A DNA stretch of 64,000 nt, taken from JADJOY01 sp046331705 [NCBI: bacterium]. GTDB taxonomy: Bacteria > JADJOY01. Under the pieces are notes generated by a model. The model did not search any database and had not been told where the DNA came from. It saw only the letters and a program-made list of their open reading frames with translations. Location: positions 92,583 through 156,582 of the forward strand of contig JAXLQJ010000014.1 of assembly GCA_046331705.1 (NCBI GenBank). Reading direction: 5' to 3'. This document shows positions 52,459 through 60,091 of the stretch, piece by piece (within the stretch, counting starts at the first letter, position 1; every line of letters begins with the position of its first letter). Made by a program: the position numbers and the translations under genes.

Positions 52459-53402
52459 GCGCCACCGACGCGCCACACGCGCTCCCGGACGGCGTCCTGG
52501 TCGTCGACAAGCCGTCGGGCGCGAGCTCGTTCGACGTCATTCGCCGCCTCAAGCCCGTCCTCCGTCGCCGCAAGACGGGGTTCCTCGGCACGCTCGACCC
52601 GTTCGCCACCGGCGTCTTGCCGCTCTGCCTGGGCGAGGCCACCAAGCTCGCCGACGCGCTTGCCGGCGCCGAGAAGGAGTACCTGGCCGAGCTTCGGCTG
52701 GGGGTCGGCACCGACACCGGCGACCGGACCGGGCGAGCCGTACGCACCGCCGCGGTCCCGGCGCTCGCGCACGCGGCGCTCGTCGAGGCGTGCGCGTTCT
52801 TTCGAGGCGAGCACGAGCAGACACCGCCGATGCACTCGGCGGTGCACGTGAACGGCGAGCGCCTCTACGAGAAGGCGCGCCGTGGTGAGGTCGTCGACCG
52901 GCCCGCGCGGCGCATCCTGATCCACGACCTGGCGCTCCACCAGCTCGCGCCGGATCGGCTCGAGCTCCGCGTCGTGTGCTCGACGGGCACCTACGTGCGC
53001 GTGCTCGGCGAGGACATCGCGCACCGTCTCGGCACCGAGGGGCATCTCGCCGCGCTGCGGCGCACACGCTCGGGCGGTTTCGCGCTCGAGCGGGCGGCGA
53101 CGATCGACGAGATCCTGGCGGACCCGGCGGGTGCGTTCGGCAAGGCCGGCACACCGCTCGACAGGCTGCGCCTTCCCGGTTTCGTCGAGGTGACGATCGA
53201 CGACGCGGGCGCAGCCGCCGTCGGCCATGGCGCGGCCGTGCGACGCGAGCAGGTTCGCCAGGCGAGCGCTCCCCTTCCCCCGGGTGCACGCGTGGCGATC
53301 CGCCATGACGATCGCCTGCTGGCGCTCGGGGTCGTGGGAGACGACGACCAAGCGGCGATTCGCCCGACGCGCGTGCTCGTCCGGCGCGAGCACGCGGATT
53401 GA
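52455..53402 (+). CDS. truB: tRNA pseudouridine-55 synthase TruB
   Basis: 315 residues. Catalytic Asp48 lies in FLGTLDPFATGVLPLCLGEA. Motif I GVLVVDKPSGASSFDVIRRL, the Tyr motif KEYLAELRLGVGTDTGDRTG and VVCSTGTYVRVLGEDIA are also in place. It makes pseudouridine in the T loop of tRNAs. The usual His of GHxGTLDP is Phe here (residue 43), a substitution also seen in some other lineages. GTG 52455 overlaps rbfA. Neither rpsO nor pnp follows; a TetR regulator does, after a hairpin. Confidence 0.95.
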   Translation: MSATDAPHALPDGVLVVDKPSGASSFDVIRRLKPVLRRRKTGFLGTLDPFATGVLPLCLGEATKLADALAGAEKEYLAELRLGVGTDTGDRTGRAVRTAAVPALAHAALVEACAFFRGEHEQTPPMHSAVHVNGERLYEKARRGEVVDRPARRILIHDLALHQLAPDRLELRVVCSTGTYVRVLGEDIAHRLGTEGHLAALRRTRSGGFALERAATIDEILADPAGAFGKAGTPLDRLRLPGFVEVTIDDAGAAAVGHGAAVRREQVRQASAPLPPGARVAIRHDDRLLALGVVGDDDQAAIRPTRVLVRREHAD

Positions 53403-53458
53403 GTCGCGGATCGGCGCCGGCGCCGCACGAACGCTGAGCGCACGGTCCGGGGCGCGGT

Positions 53459-53479
53459 CTCCCGCGCTGGCCGCGGGAG
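53459..53479 (+). terminator. Hairpin after truB, no T-run
   Basis: CTCCCGCG (53459-53466) and CGCGGGAG (53472-53479) form a perfect 8-bp stem with a 5-base loop, 56 bases after the truB stop. No T-run follows. It probably ends the operon, perhaps with help from Rho. Confidence 0.45.
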
Positions 53480-53491
53480 CGTCGTGTGCGC

Positions 53492-53532
53492 TTGACATCA
53501 CGAGATGAATACGATTCACTGAACTTAATTCA
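53492..53532 (+). promoter_or_regulatory. TetR gene promoter with two adjacent palindromic operators
   Basis: A consensus -35 TTGACA stands at 53492-53497. Two 13-bp palindromes TGAATACGATTCA (53506-53518) and TGAACTTAATTCA (53520-53532), both TGAA-N5-TTCA, lie side by side with centres 14 bp apart. They sit inside a larger 31-bp dyad (GATGAAT at 53504 to ATTCATC at 53534). They occupy the -10/transcription start and end 11 bases before the TetR ATG 53544: a typical autorepression arrangement. The stretch is strikingly A/T rich. Confidence 0.7.
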
Positions 53533-53543
53533 TCCATTGTGAC

Positions 53544-54233
53544 ATGCGCGGCGACGAATCCCCATCCCGAAGCGCACGGAAGGCGCACACCCGAGAGCGG
53601 CTCAAGGCCGCGGCACGCGCGTGCTTCGCTGGCCGTGGGTACGCCGAGACGCAGATCTCCGACATCGCGAGGACCGCCGGCGTCGCGGCGGGCACGCTCT
53701 ACGTCCATTTCCCGAGCAAGGAAGCGCTCCTGGACGAGCTATTGGACGAGCTCGATCGCGAGCTCGTGGCGAGCCTCGAAGGCGCCTGGCGCGTCGATCC
53801 CGCGCGCGACGCGAGCACCGCCCTCGAGTCGCGTGTTCGCGCGGTGGCGCTCGCCTGCCTCGAGGTCTGGCACACCCATCGCGAGCTGCTGCGCTCGTTC
53901 GCCGAGCGCGCCACGCTCGGCATCGACGTGCGCCGCATCCACGACGGCGTGAGCCCCGGCGCGGCGCGTTGGCTGACGGAACGATTACGGACGGCGGCCC
54001 CGTTGCTCGGCGGGTCCATCCCGAGAGCCGAGCTCGTCGCGCAGGCGCTGCTCGGATTGTGGCTGAGGGTCGGCCTCGCCTCGCTCTTCGATCCGTCGCC
54101 GCCACGCGCCGAGCTCGCCGAGCTGCTCACGAGGCTCTCGCTCGGCGCGCTCCAAGGGGTCCTCGAATTCCCGCATCGAACCGCGTCGGGCGGCGGCGCG
54201 AAGCGCTCCCGCCCACGACGACCGCGGAGGTGA
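53544..54233 (+). CDS. TetR/AcrR family transcriptional regulator
   Basis: 229 residues. The N-terminal helix-turn-helix is canonical: RLKAAARACFAGRGYAETQI, then DIARTAGVAAGTLYVHFPSK at about residues 40-59. The C-terminal ligand/dimer domain is unassigned. A basic tail (KRSRPRRPRR) ends the chain. Two matching palindromes directly upstream are probably its own operator. The next gene starts 3 bp after its stop with a good ribosome site, so it probably also controls the unknown 54237 gene and perhaps the OsmC gene. Confidence 0.9.
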   Translation: MRGDESPSRSARKAHTRERLKAAARACFAGRGYAETQISDIARTAGVAAGTLYVHFPSKEALLDELLDELDRELVASLEGAWRVDPARDASTALESRVRAVALACLEVWHTHRELLRSFAERATLGIDVRRIHDGVSPGAARWLTERLRTAAPLLGGSIPRAELVAQALLGLWLRVGLASLFDPSPPRAELAELLTRLSLGALQGVLEFPHRTASGGGAKRSRPRRPRR

Positions 54234-54236
54234 AGC

Positions 54237-55088
54237 ATGGCCACGAACGCCCCCACGAACGCCGCCTCGAGCACCACCGCGCGCACGAGCGCCTCGCCGG
54301 CGCGGCTCCTCGCCGCCGCGATCGGCGGCCCCGCGCAATGGCGCGACAAGCTGGTGCGCATCGCCGGCACCCTCGCCATCCAGCTCGACCGTCGCGAGAT
54401 CCGCCGCCGTCTCGAGCGGCTGAAGGAGCGCGGCTACCTCGACACGATTCCCACGGGCGGGCAGCTGCTCGCGGGCGGCCTCGACATGCTCGCGTTCTTC
54501 ATCGTCCCCGGCGCCGAGGACTACTACCAGACGCGCGGCATCGACTTCCGCTTCCACCAGGTGCTGCGCTTTCTCGACGACCCGGTCTCGGTGATGGATC
54601 CGGTGGGGCTCTTCTCGCGGCGCGACACCATCATCGGCCACCTCATGCAGGTGACCCACGCCAACCCGGTCTACGACCTGCAAGTCCTCGACATGTTCGA
54701 CGACGGCCTCGACCGGCTGGAGGCGGAGCTCGCGCAGATGATCGCCGGTACCCATCCGCGCGCCGGCACCATCGGCGCCGTCGTCGAGGACGCGACCTAC
54801 CACGCGCGTCTGCTCGACTACGTCCGCACCTATCGCCGGAACCCCGCCGCGCCGCACCTGCTGCGAGAACAAGGCAGCGCGCGCTCGAGCCCGGAGTTCC
54901 GGCTCGCCGAGCACACCTTCGGCACGCTGCCCGCGTTCATGCGCTACGCGAATCGCCTTCCGCGCTCGCCCCGCGCGCTCTGGAGGCACGTCCGCCGGAG
55001 CACGATCGACCCCGCCTATTGCGACGCCGAGCCCGCGGCCGCCTATCGCGCCGGGACGCTCGAGAGCCCCTACGCCCGCGCGGCTTGA
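54237..55088 (+). CDS. Conserved-looking protein of unknown function downstream of TetR
   Basis: 283 residues, ATG 54237 behind CGGAGGTGAAGC. After a Ser/Thr/Ala-rich start (about 1-25) the chain is probably helical: LVRIAGTLAIQLDRREIRRR, then a moderately hydrophobic stretch GQLLAGGLDMLAFFIVPGAE at about 76-95, then DYYQTRGIDFRFHQVLRFLD, LMQVTHANPVYDLQVLDMFD and TYHARLLDYVRTYRRNPAAP. Several His, Asp and Tyr residues are regularly placed. I do not recognise the family and do not see a catalytic signature. Translational proximity to the TetR gene suggests it is the regulator's main target. Confidence 0.75.
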   Translation: MATNAPTNAASSTTARTSASPARLLAAAIGGPAQWRDKLVRIAGTLAIQLDRREIRRRLERLKERGYLDTIPTGGQLLAGGLDMLAFFIVPGAEDYYQTRGIDFRFHQVLRFLDDPVSVMDPVGLFSRRDTIIGHLMQVTHANPVYDLQVLDMFDDGLDRLEAELAQMIAGTHPRAGTIGAVVEDATYHARLLDYVRTYRRNPAAPHLLREQGSARSSPEFRLAEHTFGTLPAFMRYANRLPRSPRALWRHVRRSTIDPAYCDAEPAAAYRAGTLESPYARAA

Positions 55089-55136
55089 CCGCTCGCGGCC
55101 AGCGTCGATACTGACGAGCCTACCCGCGAGGCAACC

Positions 55137-55559
55137 ATGGTCGAGATCGAGATCCGCTACGAAGGTGATCTGCACACGACGGCCGTGCACGGTCCGTCGG
55201 GGACCGAGCTCGTCACCGACGCCCCCAAGGACAACCAGGGGCGCGGCGAGAGCTTCTCGCCCACGGACCTGGTGGCCACGGCGCTCGGCACCTGCATCGC
55301 GACGACCATGGACATCGTGGCGCGGCGGCATGGATTCTCCGTCGCCGGCACGAGGGTGCGCGTCGGCAAGCACATGGTCAGCGAGCCGCGGCGACGCATC
55401 GGCAAGCTGGACGTCGACGTCGCGATGCCGAGCGCGCTCGCAACCGACCAGCGCACGCTCCTGGAGCACACCGCGCGCACCTGCCCCGTGGCCGAGAGCC
55501 TGAGCCCGGCGATCGAGCTGCCGATGACCTTCCGCTACGGAGCCGGAACCGCGACGTGA
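55137..55559 (+). CDS. OsmC/Ohr family peroxidase-like protein
   Basis: 140 residues. The redox cysteines of the fold are present: Cys53 in ATALGTCIATTMDIVARR and Cys116 in HTARTCPVAESLSP. FSPTDLVATALG matches OsmC-type proteins, which reduce organic hydroperoxides with thiols. The start ATG 55137 is 48 bp after the unknown gene; its stop overlaps the metallophosphoesterase GTG (GTGA). Together with the TetR regulator it suggests an oxidative or xenobiotic stress response. Confidence 0.92.
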   Translation: MVEIEIRYEGDLHTTAVHGPSGTELVTDAPKDNQGRGESFSPTDLVATALGTCIATTMDIVARRHGFSVAGTRVRVGKHMVSEPRRRIGKLDVDVAMPSALATDQRTLLEHTARTCPVAESLSPAIELPMTFRYGAGTAT

Positions 55560-56200
55560 CCGAGCGGCGGGCGCTCCGGGTGGTCGCGCTCAGCGACACC
55601 CACGGCTATCACGACCGGATCGCCGTCCCGGAGGGAGACGTCCTGATCCACGCCGGCGACCTCACGCGATTCGGCAAGATCGCGGAGATCGAGCCGTTCG
55701 ATTCGTTCCTCGCACGCCTCCCCCACCGCCACAAGCTGGTCATCGCGGGGAATCACGACTGGTGCTTCCAGCGTGAGGGGCGCGCGGCACGCGAGCTGCT
55801 GCGGAGCGCCACCTATCTCGAGGACGAAGCCCTCGAGATCGAGGGCTGGCGGTTCTACGGCAGCCCCTGGCAGCCGGAGTTCATGAATTGGGCCTTCAAC
55901 CTGCCGCGTGGCCCGATGCTGCGCGAGAAGTGGGCGCTGATCCCCACCGCGACCGACGTGCTGATCACGCATGGTCCGCCGCTCGGCGCGGGAGATCGGA
56001 CGTTCGGCGGCGAGCACGTCGGCTGCGAGGAGCTGGCCGTGGCGGTGTCCCGCCTGGCCCCGCGCTTCCACGTCTTCGGCCACATTCACGAGGCCGCTGG
56101 CGTCATCCGCGGATCGAGCACCACGTTCGTGAACGCAGCGAGCTGCGACCTGTTCTACGAGCCCGTGCAGCCGCCCGTCGTCTTCGATCTCGTGCCGTGA
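55556..56200 (+). CDS. Calcineurin-like metallophosphoesterase
   Basis: 214 residues. All five metal motifs are seen: SDTHGYH (about 13), HAGDLTR, AGNHDW, LITHGPP and FGHIHEA. The SDTHG-x-H, GNHDWCF and THGPPLG details resemble the MPPED/239FB group of phosphodiesterases found in animals and bacteria. Substrate unknown. GTG 55556 overlaps the OsmC stop by 4 bp, so it is co-translated with it. Confidence 0.92.
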   Translation: MTERRALRVVALSDTHGYHDRIAVPEGDVLIHAGDLTRFGKIAEIEPFDSFLARLPHRHKLVIAGNHDWCFQREGRAARELLRSATYLEDEALEIEGWRFYGSPWQPEFMNWAFNLPRGPMLREKWALIPTATDVLITHGPPLGAGDRTFGGEHVGCEELAVAVSRLAPRFHVFGHIHEAAGVIRGSSTTFVNAASCDLFYEPVQPPVVFDLVP

Positions 56201-56239
56201 CCGCGAAGCGAGCGGTGCTCGCGGCACCGCCGCCACGCA

Positions 56240-57268
56240 TCAGGAATCGAACATCAGTCCGAGGCCCACGTAACCGGGACGGGTGCGTTCGGTGAGGATT
56301 CCCAGATTCTTCAGATTCGGCAGCACCGTGTGGTTGTAGAGGTACACCTGGCTGAGCTTCCAGCCGTCCGAACGGATGGTTCCGCGCAGCAGCCGGACCG
56401 GATCCAGGCCGTACTTGGCGCCGAGAAGCTCGGTCATCCCCTTGCCCGACGAGTTGAAGAGGCATTCGAGGATGTCGAACGTCCAATCCTCGAGCTCGTC
56501 GCGCTCCGCCGGCGTGAGGCGAGGGAGCTGTCGCTTGAGCGAGTGGAACCCGAACGCGGCGTGGCGCGCCTCGTCGATGGTGACGCGACGAACGATGTCG
56601 CGCAACAGCGGATTGCGAACGTTCTGCTCGAGCCCCGCGAAGATGCCGAGCGCGACTCCCTCGAAGAGCACCTGCATGCCGACCGCCTTCTGCCACCACT
56701 CGGGGGCCGCCAGCAATCGGTCGAGCAAGAACTTGAGGACCGGATCCACCACGTCCACCTGGCCATGCTTGCGCTGCAGATACGCGGCGAAGACCTCGCA
56801 GTGGCGCGCCTCGTCGACCACCTGACTCGCCGCGTAGAACTTGGCGTCCATGTCGGGGATCGCGTTCACGAGCTGCGCCGTGAGCTGCAGCGCCGCCTGC
56901 TCACCGTGCAAGAGCTGCGAGATCGTGTAGCCGACCTCGTCGATCACCGCCTGCTTGCGCGTGTCGTCATCGCGACCGACGACGCCGAGCACGTTGGCCA
57001 GGATCGAGCTCTCGGGAGCAGCGAGCCATTCCCCGTCGTCGATGGGAACGGACCAATCGACGTCGGTCTGCGCGTTCCACTGACCGTTCTTGCCCTTCTC
57101 GTAGAGCGAGCGGAGCTGGTCCTCGCCGAGCGAGTAGTCCCATTGCCAGTGCATGGTGAGCGGAACGTCGACGTCTTGCAGTCGACGTAGGCGCTCGGCC
57201 TGATCCGCGGGCAGATCGACTCGCGGATAGTCGGCGATCTCGCGCCGGTGATCGCTCAGCAACGTCAT
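56240..57268 (-). CDS. Ferritin-like diiron oxygenase-type protein
   Basis: 342 residues from ATG 57268, eight bases after GGGAGG (an in-frame GTG two codons upstream is too close). Diiron ligand pattern: Glu in LLHGEQAALQL, E-x-x-H in VVDEARHCEVF, Glu in LFEGVALGIFAGLEQ, and E-x-x-H in TIDEARHAAFGFH. This is the R2-like/AurF-like class of ferritin-like oxidases, which hydroxylate or oxidise organic substrates. Its flanking genes are an OPA carrier and a metallophosphoesterase. The substrate is not evident. It is the second diiron protein type in the window, distinct from the small one at 31.2 kb. Confidence 0.86.
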   Translation of the reverse strand: MTLLSDHRREIADYPRVDLPADQAERLRRLQDVDVPLTMHWQWDYSLGEDQLRSLYEKGKNGQWNAQTDVDWSVPIDDGEWLAAPESSILANVLGVVGRDDDTRKQAVIDEVGYTISQLLHGEQAALQLTAQLVNAIPDMDAKFYAASQVVDEARHCEVFAAYLQRKHGQVDVVDPVLKFLLDRLLAAPEWWQKAVGMQVLFEGVALGIFAGLEQNVRNPLLRDIVRRVTIDEARHAAFGFHSLKRQLPRLTPAERDELEDWTFDILECLFNSSGKGMTELLGAKYGLDPVRLLRGTIRSDGWKLSQVYLYNHTVLPNLKNLGILTERTRPGYVGLGLMFDS

Positions 57269-57411
57269 CGACACACCTCCCGCGCCTGGAACGACGCCGC
57301 ACGCGTCGCCTGTTCCGGAGCCGTCTCACGCTACCGCCCGCTCGATCGACGAGTCAATCGAGCGCGGCGAGCGAACGGCGCGAGCAACGCGGCTCGTTCG
57401 CCGGCTGAGGC

Positions 57412-58707
57412 TCAGAGGCTCGAGCGGCCCATCCGGTTGCGGATCAGCACCACGCCCAAGAGCACCGTGGCCATGCCGGCGGAACCGAGCAGCAGCGCGA
57501 AGATCGGTCCGAGCTCGCCACCGAGCTTGTCGTAGAGCTTGCCGATCGCGAGCGCCTGCACCACGGCGCCCAACTGCCCCATGCCGTTGATGATCCCGGC
57601 GGCCAGCGTCGCGTTCTCGCGCGAGCCGATCTCGATCGCGCCCGCTCCGGTCATGAGCGCATCCGGCCCGTAGAGCGTGAAGCCGATGAGCGCCAGCGCG
57701 GCGCCGAAGATCCACACCGCGCTCCCACCGAGCTTCCACATCGCCAGGCACGATCCGGTGAGGCCGAGCAAGAACACGAAGCTCACGATGGTGCGGCGGG
57801 AGCGAAAGTACCGATCGGAAACCCAGCCGGCGACGATCACACCCGGGATGCCCGCCGCGTCGAACAACGTCGAGAAGTAGCCACTCGACTCGGCGCTCAG
57901 CGCGTAGTTGAGCTTCAAGAAGTACGGCACCCACGACCAGAGCGCGTAGCGGATGAACTTCACGAAGAAATAGAAGGTGCCGACCAGCAGCACGGTGACG
58001 ATCGCGTCGCGCGTCCAGCCGCCCTCGTTGGCCTCGACCGACGTCGGCGGCGCATCGGAATCCGAGTCCGACGTTTCCGCCGGGTCCTCGACCGGCGGCA
58101 GGTCCACGTCCTCGGGCCGGTTGCGCTGGTTGGGAACGAAGAAGAGCAGGATCGCAGCGAGCACCGCCGCGCCGCCGAAGAAGCTCGCCCGAAACCCGAA
58201 GTGCCCGAGCAGCCACGACGCGAGAAACGTCGCGGCGAACGCGCCGACTTGGTAGTTCGTCGCCCACCAGCCCATCCAGGTGCCGCGTTCGCGCTTGTGG
58301 AACCAATTGCCCATGGTGCCGACACCGCCGGACCAGCCGGTCGCCTGCCCCAGGCCGTTCAACACCATGGCGATACCGAAGACCGCGAAGACATCGGTGA
58401 CGCCGAACGCCACGCTGGCGACGATGGACGCGATCATCCCCGCGATCAGCGTCACGCGCGGACCGAGGCGATTGCCGATGCCGCCCGCGGTGAATTGCCC
58501 GAGCGTGTACGCGACGAGGTAGGCGCTTTCCAGGAACCCGAGCGCGGTGGCGGTCAGCCCGAAGTGCTCACCCAGCGTCGCCTTGGCGACGTAGAACGGC
58601 TTTCGGCAGAAGTACATGCCGAAGTAGCAGAGGTACGTGCTCCAGAAGACCCGCCATCGCCACGAGACGAGGCGCGGATCGAGAGTGACCTTGCCCGATC
58701 GAGTCAT
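57412..58707 (-). CDS. MFS transporter, organophosphate:phosphate antiporter-like
   Basis: 431 residues, twelve helices with a long acidic cytoplasmic loop in the middle (residues about 195-235, EDPAETSDSDSDAPPTS). The first helix YLCYFGMYFCRKPFYVAKAT matches the GlpT/UhpT-type (OPA) signature, as does GWSGGVGTMGNWFHKRERGT. Relatives exchange glycerol-3-phosphate or hexose phosphates for phosphate, or sense sugars (UhpC). ATG 58707 gives a normal N-terminus; 13 extra codons upstream lack support. It follows the SDR gene by 48 bp. Confidence 0.9.
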   Translation of the reverse strand: MTRSGKVTLDPRLVSWRWRVFWSTYLCYFGMYFCRKPFYVAKATLGEHFGLTATALGFLESAYLVAYTLGQFTAGGIGNRLGPRVTLIAGMIASIVASVAFGVTDVFAVFGIAMVLNGLGQATGWSGGVGTMGNWFHKRERGTWMGWWATNYQVGAFAATFLASWLLGHFGFRASFFGGAAVLAAILLFFVPNQRNRPEDVDLPPVEDPAETSDSDSDAPPTSVEANEGGWTRDAIVTVLLVGTFYFFVKFIRYALWSWVPYFLKLNYALSAESSGYFSTLFDAAGIPGVIVAGWVSDRYFRSRRTIVSFVFLLGLTGSCLAMWKLGGSAVWIFGAALALIGFTLYGPDALMTGAGAIEIGSRENATLAAGIINGMGQLGAVVQALAIGKLYDKLGGELGPIFALLLGSAGMATVLLGVVLIRNRMGRSSL

Positions 58708-58755
58708 GAGTGCGGCGATCGTCTCACCCGTCGGCACGCGCAGCAAGCGCCCGCC

Positions 58756-59721
58756 TCAGGGCTCCGCGTTCTCGGCGAGCAGCTCGCGCGCCCGCACCCG
58801 CCCCACCCAGCGCGCGAGCCCAGGCGCCATGCGACTCGCGAAAGCCATCGCCCGCGCGCTGCGGGTCACGACGATCACCGCGCGATTCGCCGCCACGCCC
58901 CGCAGGATGATGCGCGCGGCTTCATCGGCCGGAGTGGGCTTGAAGCCGATCGCCTCGAACAAGCTCTTCGCGCTGCCCGACAAATACGTTCCCGTGCGGA
59001 AGATCGCGGTGTCGATGAAGCCAGGGCAAACCACCGAGACACGCACGCCTTTGTCGGCGGCCTCTCCCCACAGCGAGGTCGACAGCCCCACGATGGCGTG
59101 CTTGGTCATCGCGTACGCCGCCGTCCACGGCGTCGGAGCCAGCCCGGCGATCGACGACGTGTTCACGATGTGCCCACGCCGCTGCCGTAGCATGAGCGGA
59201 TACGCCGCCTGGACACCGTGCACCACGCCCAGGAGATTGACGCCGACGATCCGGCTCCACTGCGCCGCCGACATCGCCTCCAGCGGCCCGGCGATCAGGA
59301 TGCCCGCGTTGTTGAAGAGGTAATCGAGGGCGCCGTGCCGCGCCGCCACGTCCTCGACGAGCGCGCGGACCGCGCTCGCGTCGCTCACGTCGAGCACCGC
59401 CGCCTCGGCGCGGGATCCCGCGCCCTCGATCGACGCCGCCACGGCGTGCGCGGCACGCCCGTCGACGTCGGCGACCACCACCCGGGCGCCGGCGGCCGCG
59501 AGCTGGATCGCGAGCGCGCGTCCGATCCCGGATGCGCCGCCCGTCACGATCGCGACGCGATCGCGGAACACGTGGCCGTGCTCCCCGCGCGTGCCACGCG
59601 GCACCCCGACCGCCCCCGAGGCGGCGTCGCCCATCGCCTGGCGACCCGGGCTCATCCTGCCGTGCCAACCGCTGAGCGAGAGAGCGATGCGCTCGACGAA
59701 CCGGTCGAGCCGATCGTTCAT
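58756..59721 (-). CDS. Short-chain dehydrogenase/reductase
   Basis: 321 residues. The cofactor motif TGGASGIG lies at about 60-67, NNAG about 140, the catalytic Ser in NTSSIAG and the Tyr-x-x-x-Lys in AYAMTKHAIVG. NAD(P)H-dependent redox of an alcohol or ketone is expected. An N-terminal extension of about 50 residues (FVERIALSLSGWHGRM) precedes the fold and is unusual. The tail after the fold, GVAANRAVIVVTRSARAMAF, contains a helix seen in membrane-near SDRs. ATG 59721 overlaps the HisE stop (ATGA). Confidence 0.88.
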   Translation of the reverse strand: MNDRLDRFVERIALSLSGWHGRMSPGRQAMGDAASGAVGVPRGTRGEHGHVFRDRVAIVTGGASGIGRALAIQLAAAGARVVVADVDGRAAHAVAASIEGAGSRAEAAVLDVSDASAVRALVEDVAARHGALDYLFNNAGILIAGPLEAMSAAQWSRIVGVNLLGVVHGVQAAYPLMLRQRRGHIVNTSSIAGLAPTPWTAAYAMTKHAIVGLSTSLWGEAADKGVRVSVVCPGFIDTAIFRTGTYLSGSAKSLFEAIGFKPTPADEAARIILRGVAANRAVIVVTRSARAMAFASRMAPGLARWVGRVRARELLAENAEP

Positions 59722-60056
59722 CCGCCCCGGCTCTCCTTCTCGGCGAGCCCGGACTGACCGAAGCGGCGCTCGAGCTCGGCGAGCAGCGTGTCGAGCACCA
59801 CTCCGCGGCTCTCGAGCAAGACCAGCGTGTGGTAGAGCAAGTCCGCCGCTTCGTGGGTGACGGCGGCGCGGCCACTCTCGCCGTTCGAGGTGCGGGCGGC
59901 TTCCACCAGCTCGCGCGCCTCCTCCAGCACCTTGTCGGCGATCCGGTCCACTCCACCCTCGAGAAGCTGCGCGGTGTACGAGCGGCTCGGATCGGCCTCC
60001 CGTCGCGAATGGATGACCCGTGCAAGCTCCTCGAGCACGGTTGGCGAATGGCTCAC
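59718..60056 (-). CDS. hisE: Phosphoribosyl-ATP pyrophosphatase HisE
   Basis: 112 residues from GTG 60056. The core matches HisE, the MazG-like fold enzyme of histidine synthesis that hydrolyses phosphoribosyl-ATP: SYTAQLLEGGVDRIADKVLE, EEARELVEAA and THEAADLLYHTLVLL, with the metal-binding E-x-x-E and E-x-x-D pairs. It normally lies with other his genes; here it is between an M20 peptidase (35 bp upstream) and an SDR (4-bp overlap). A related MazG-type house-cleaning role is an alternative, but the YTAQLL motif favours HisE. Confidence 0.87.
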   Translation of the reverse strand: MSHSPTVLEELARVIHSRREADPSRSYTAQLLEGGVDRIADKVLEEARELVEAARTSNGESGRAAVTHEAADLLYHTLVLLESRGVVLDTLLAELERRFGQSGLAEKESRGG

Positions 60057-60091
60057 GTCGAATCCTCCCCGTCGCGGCAGCGACGCGCGGC

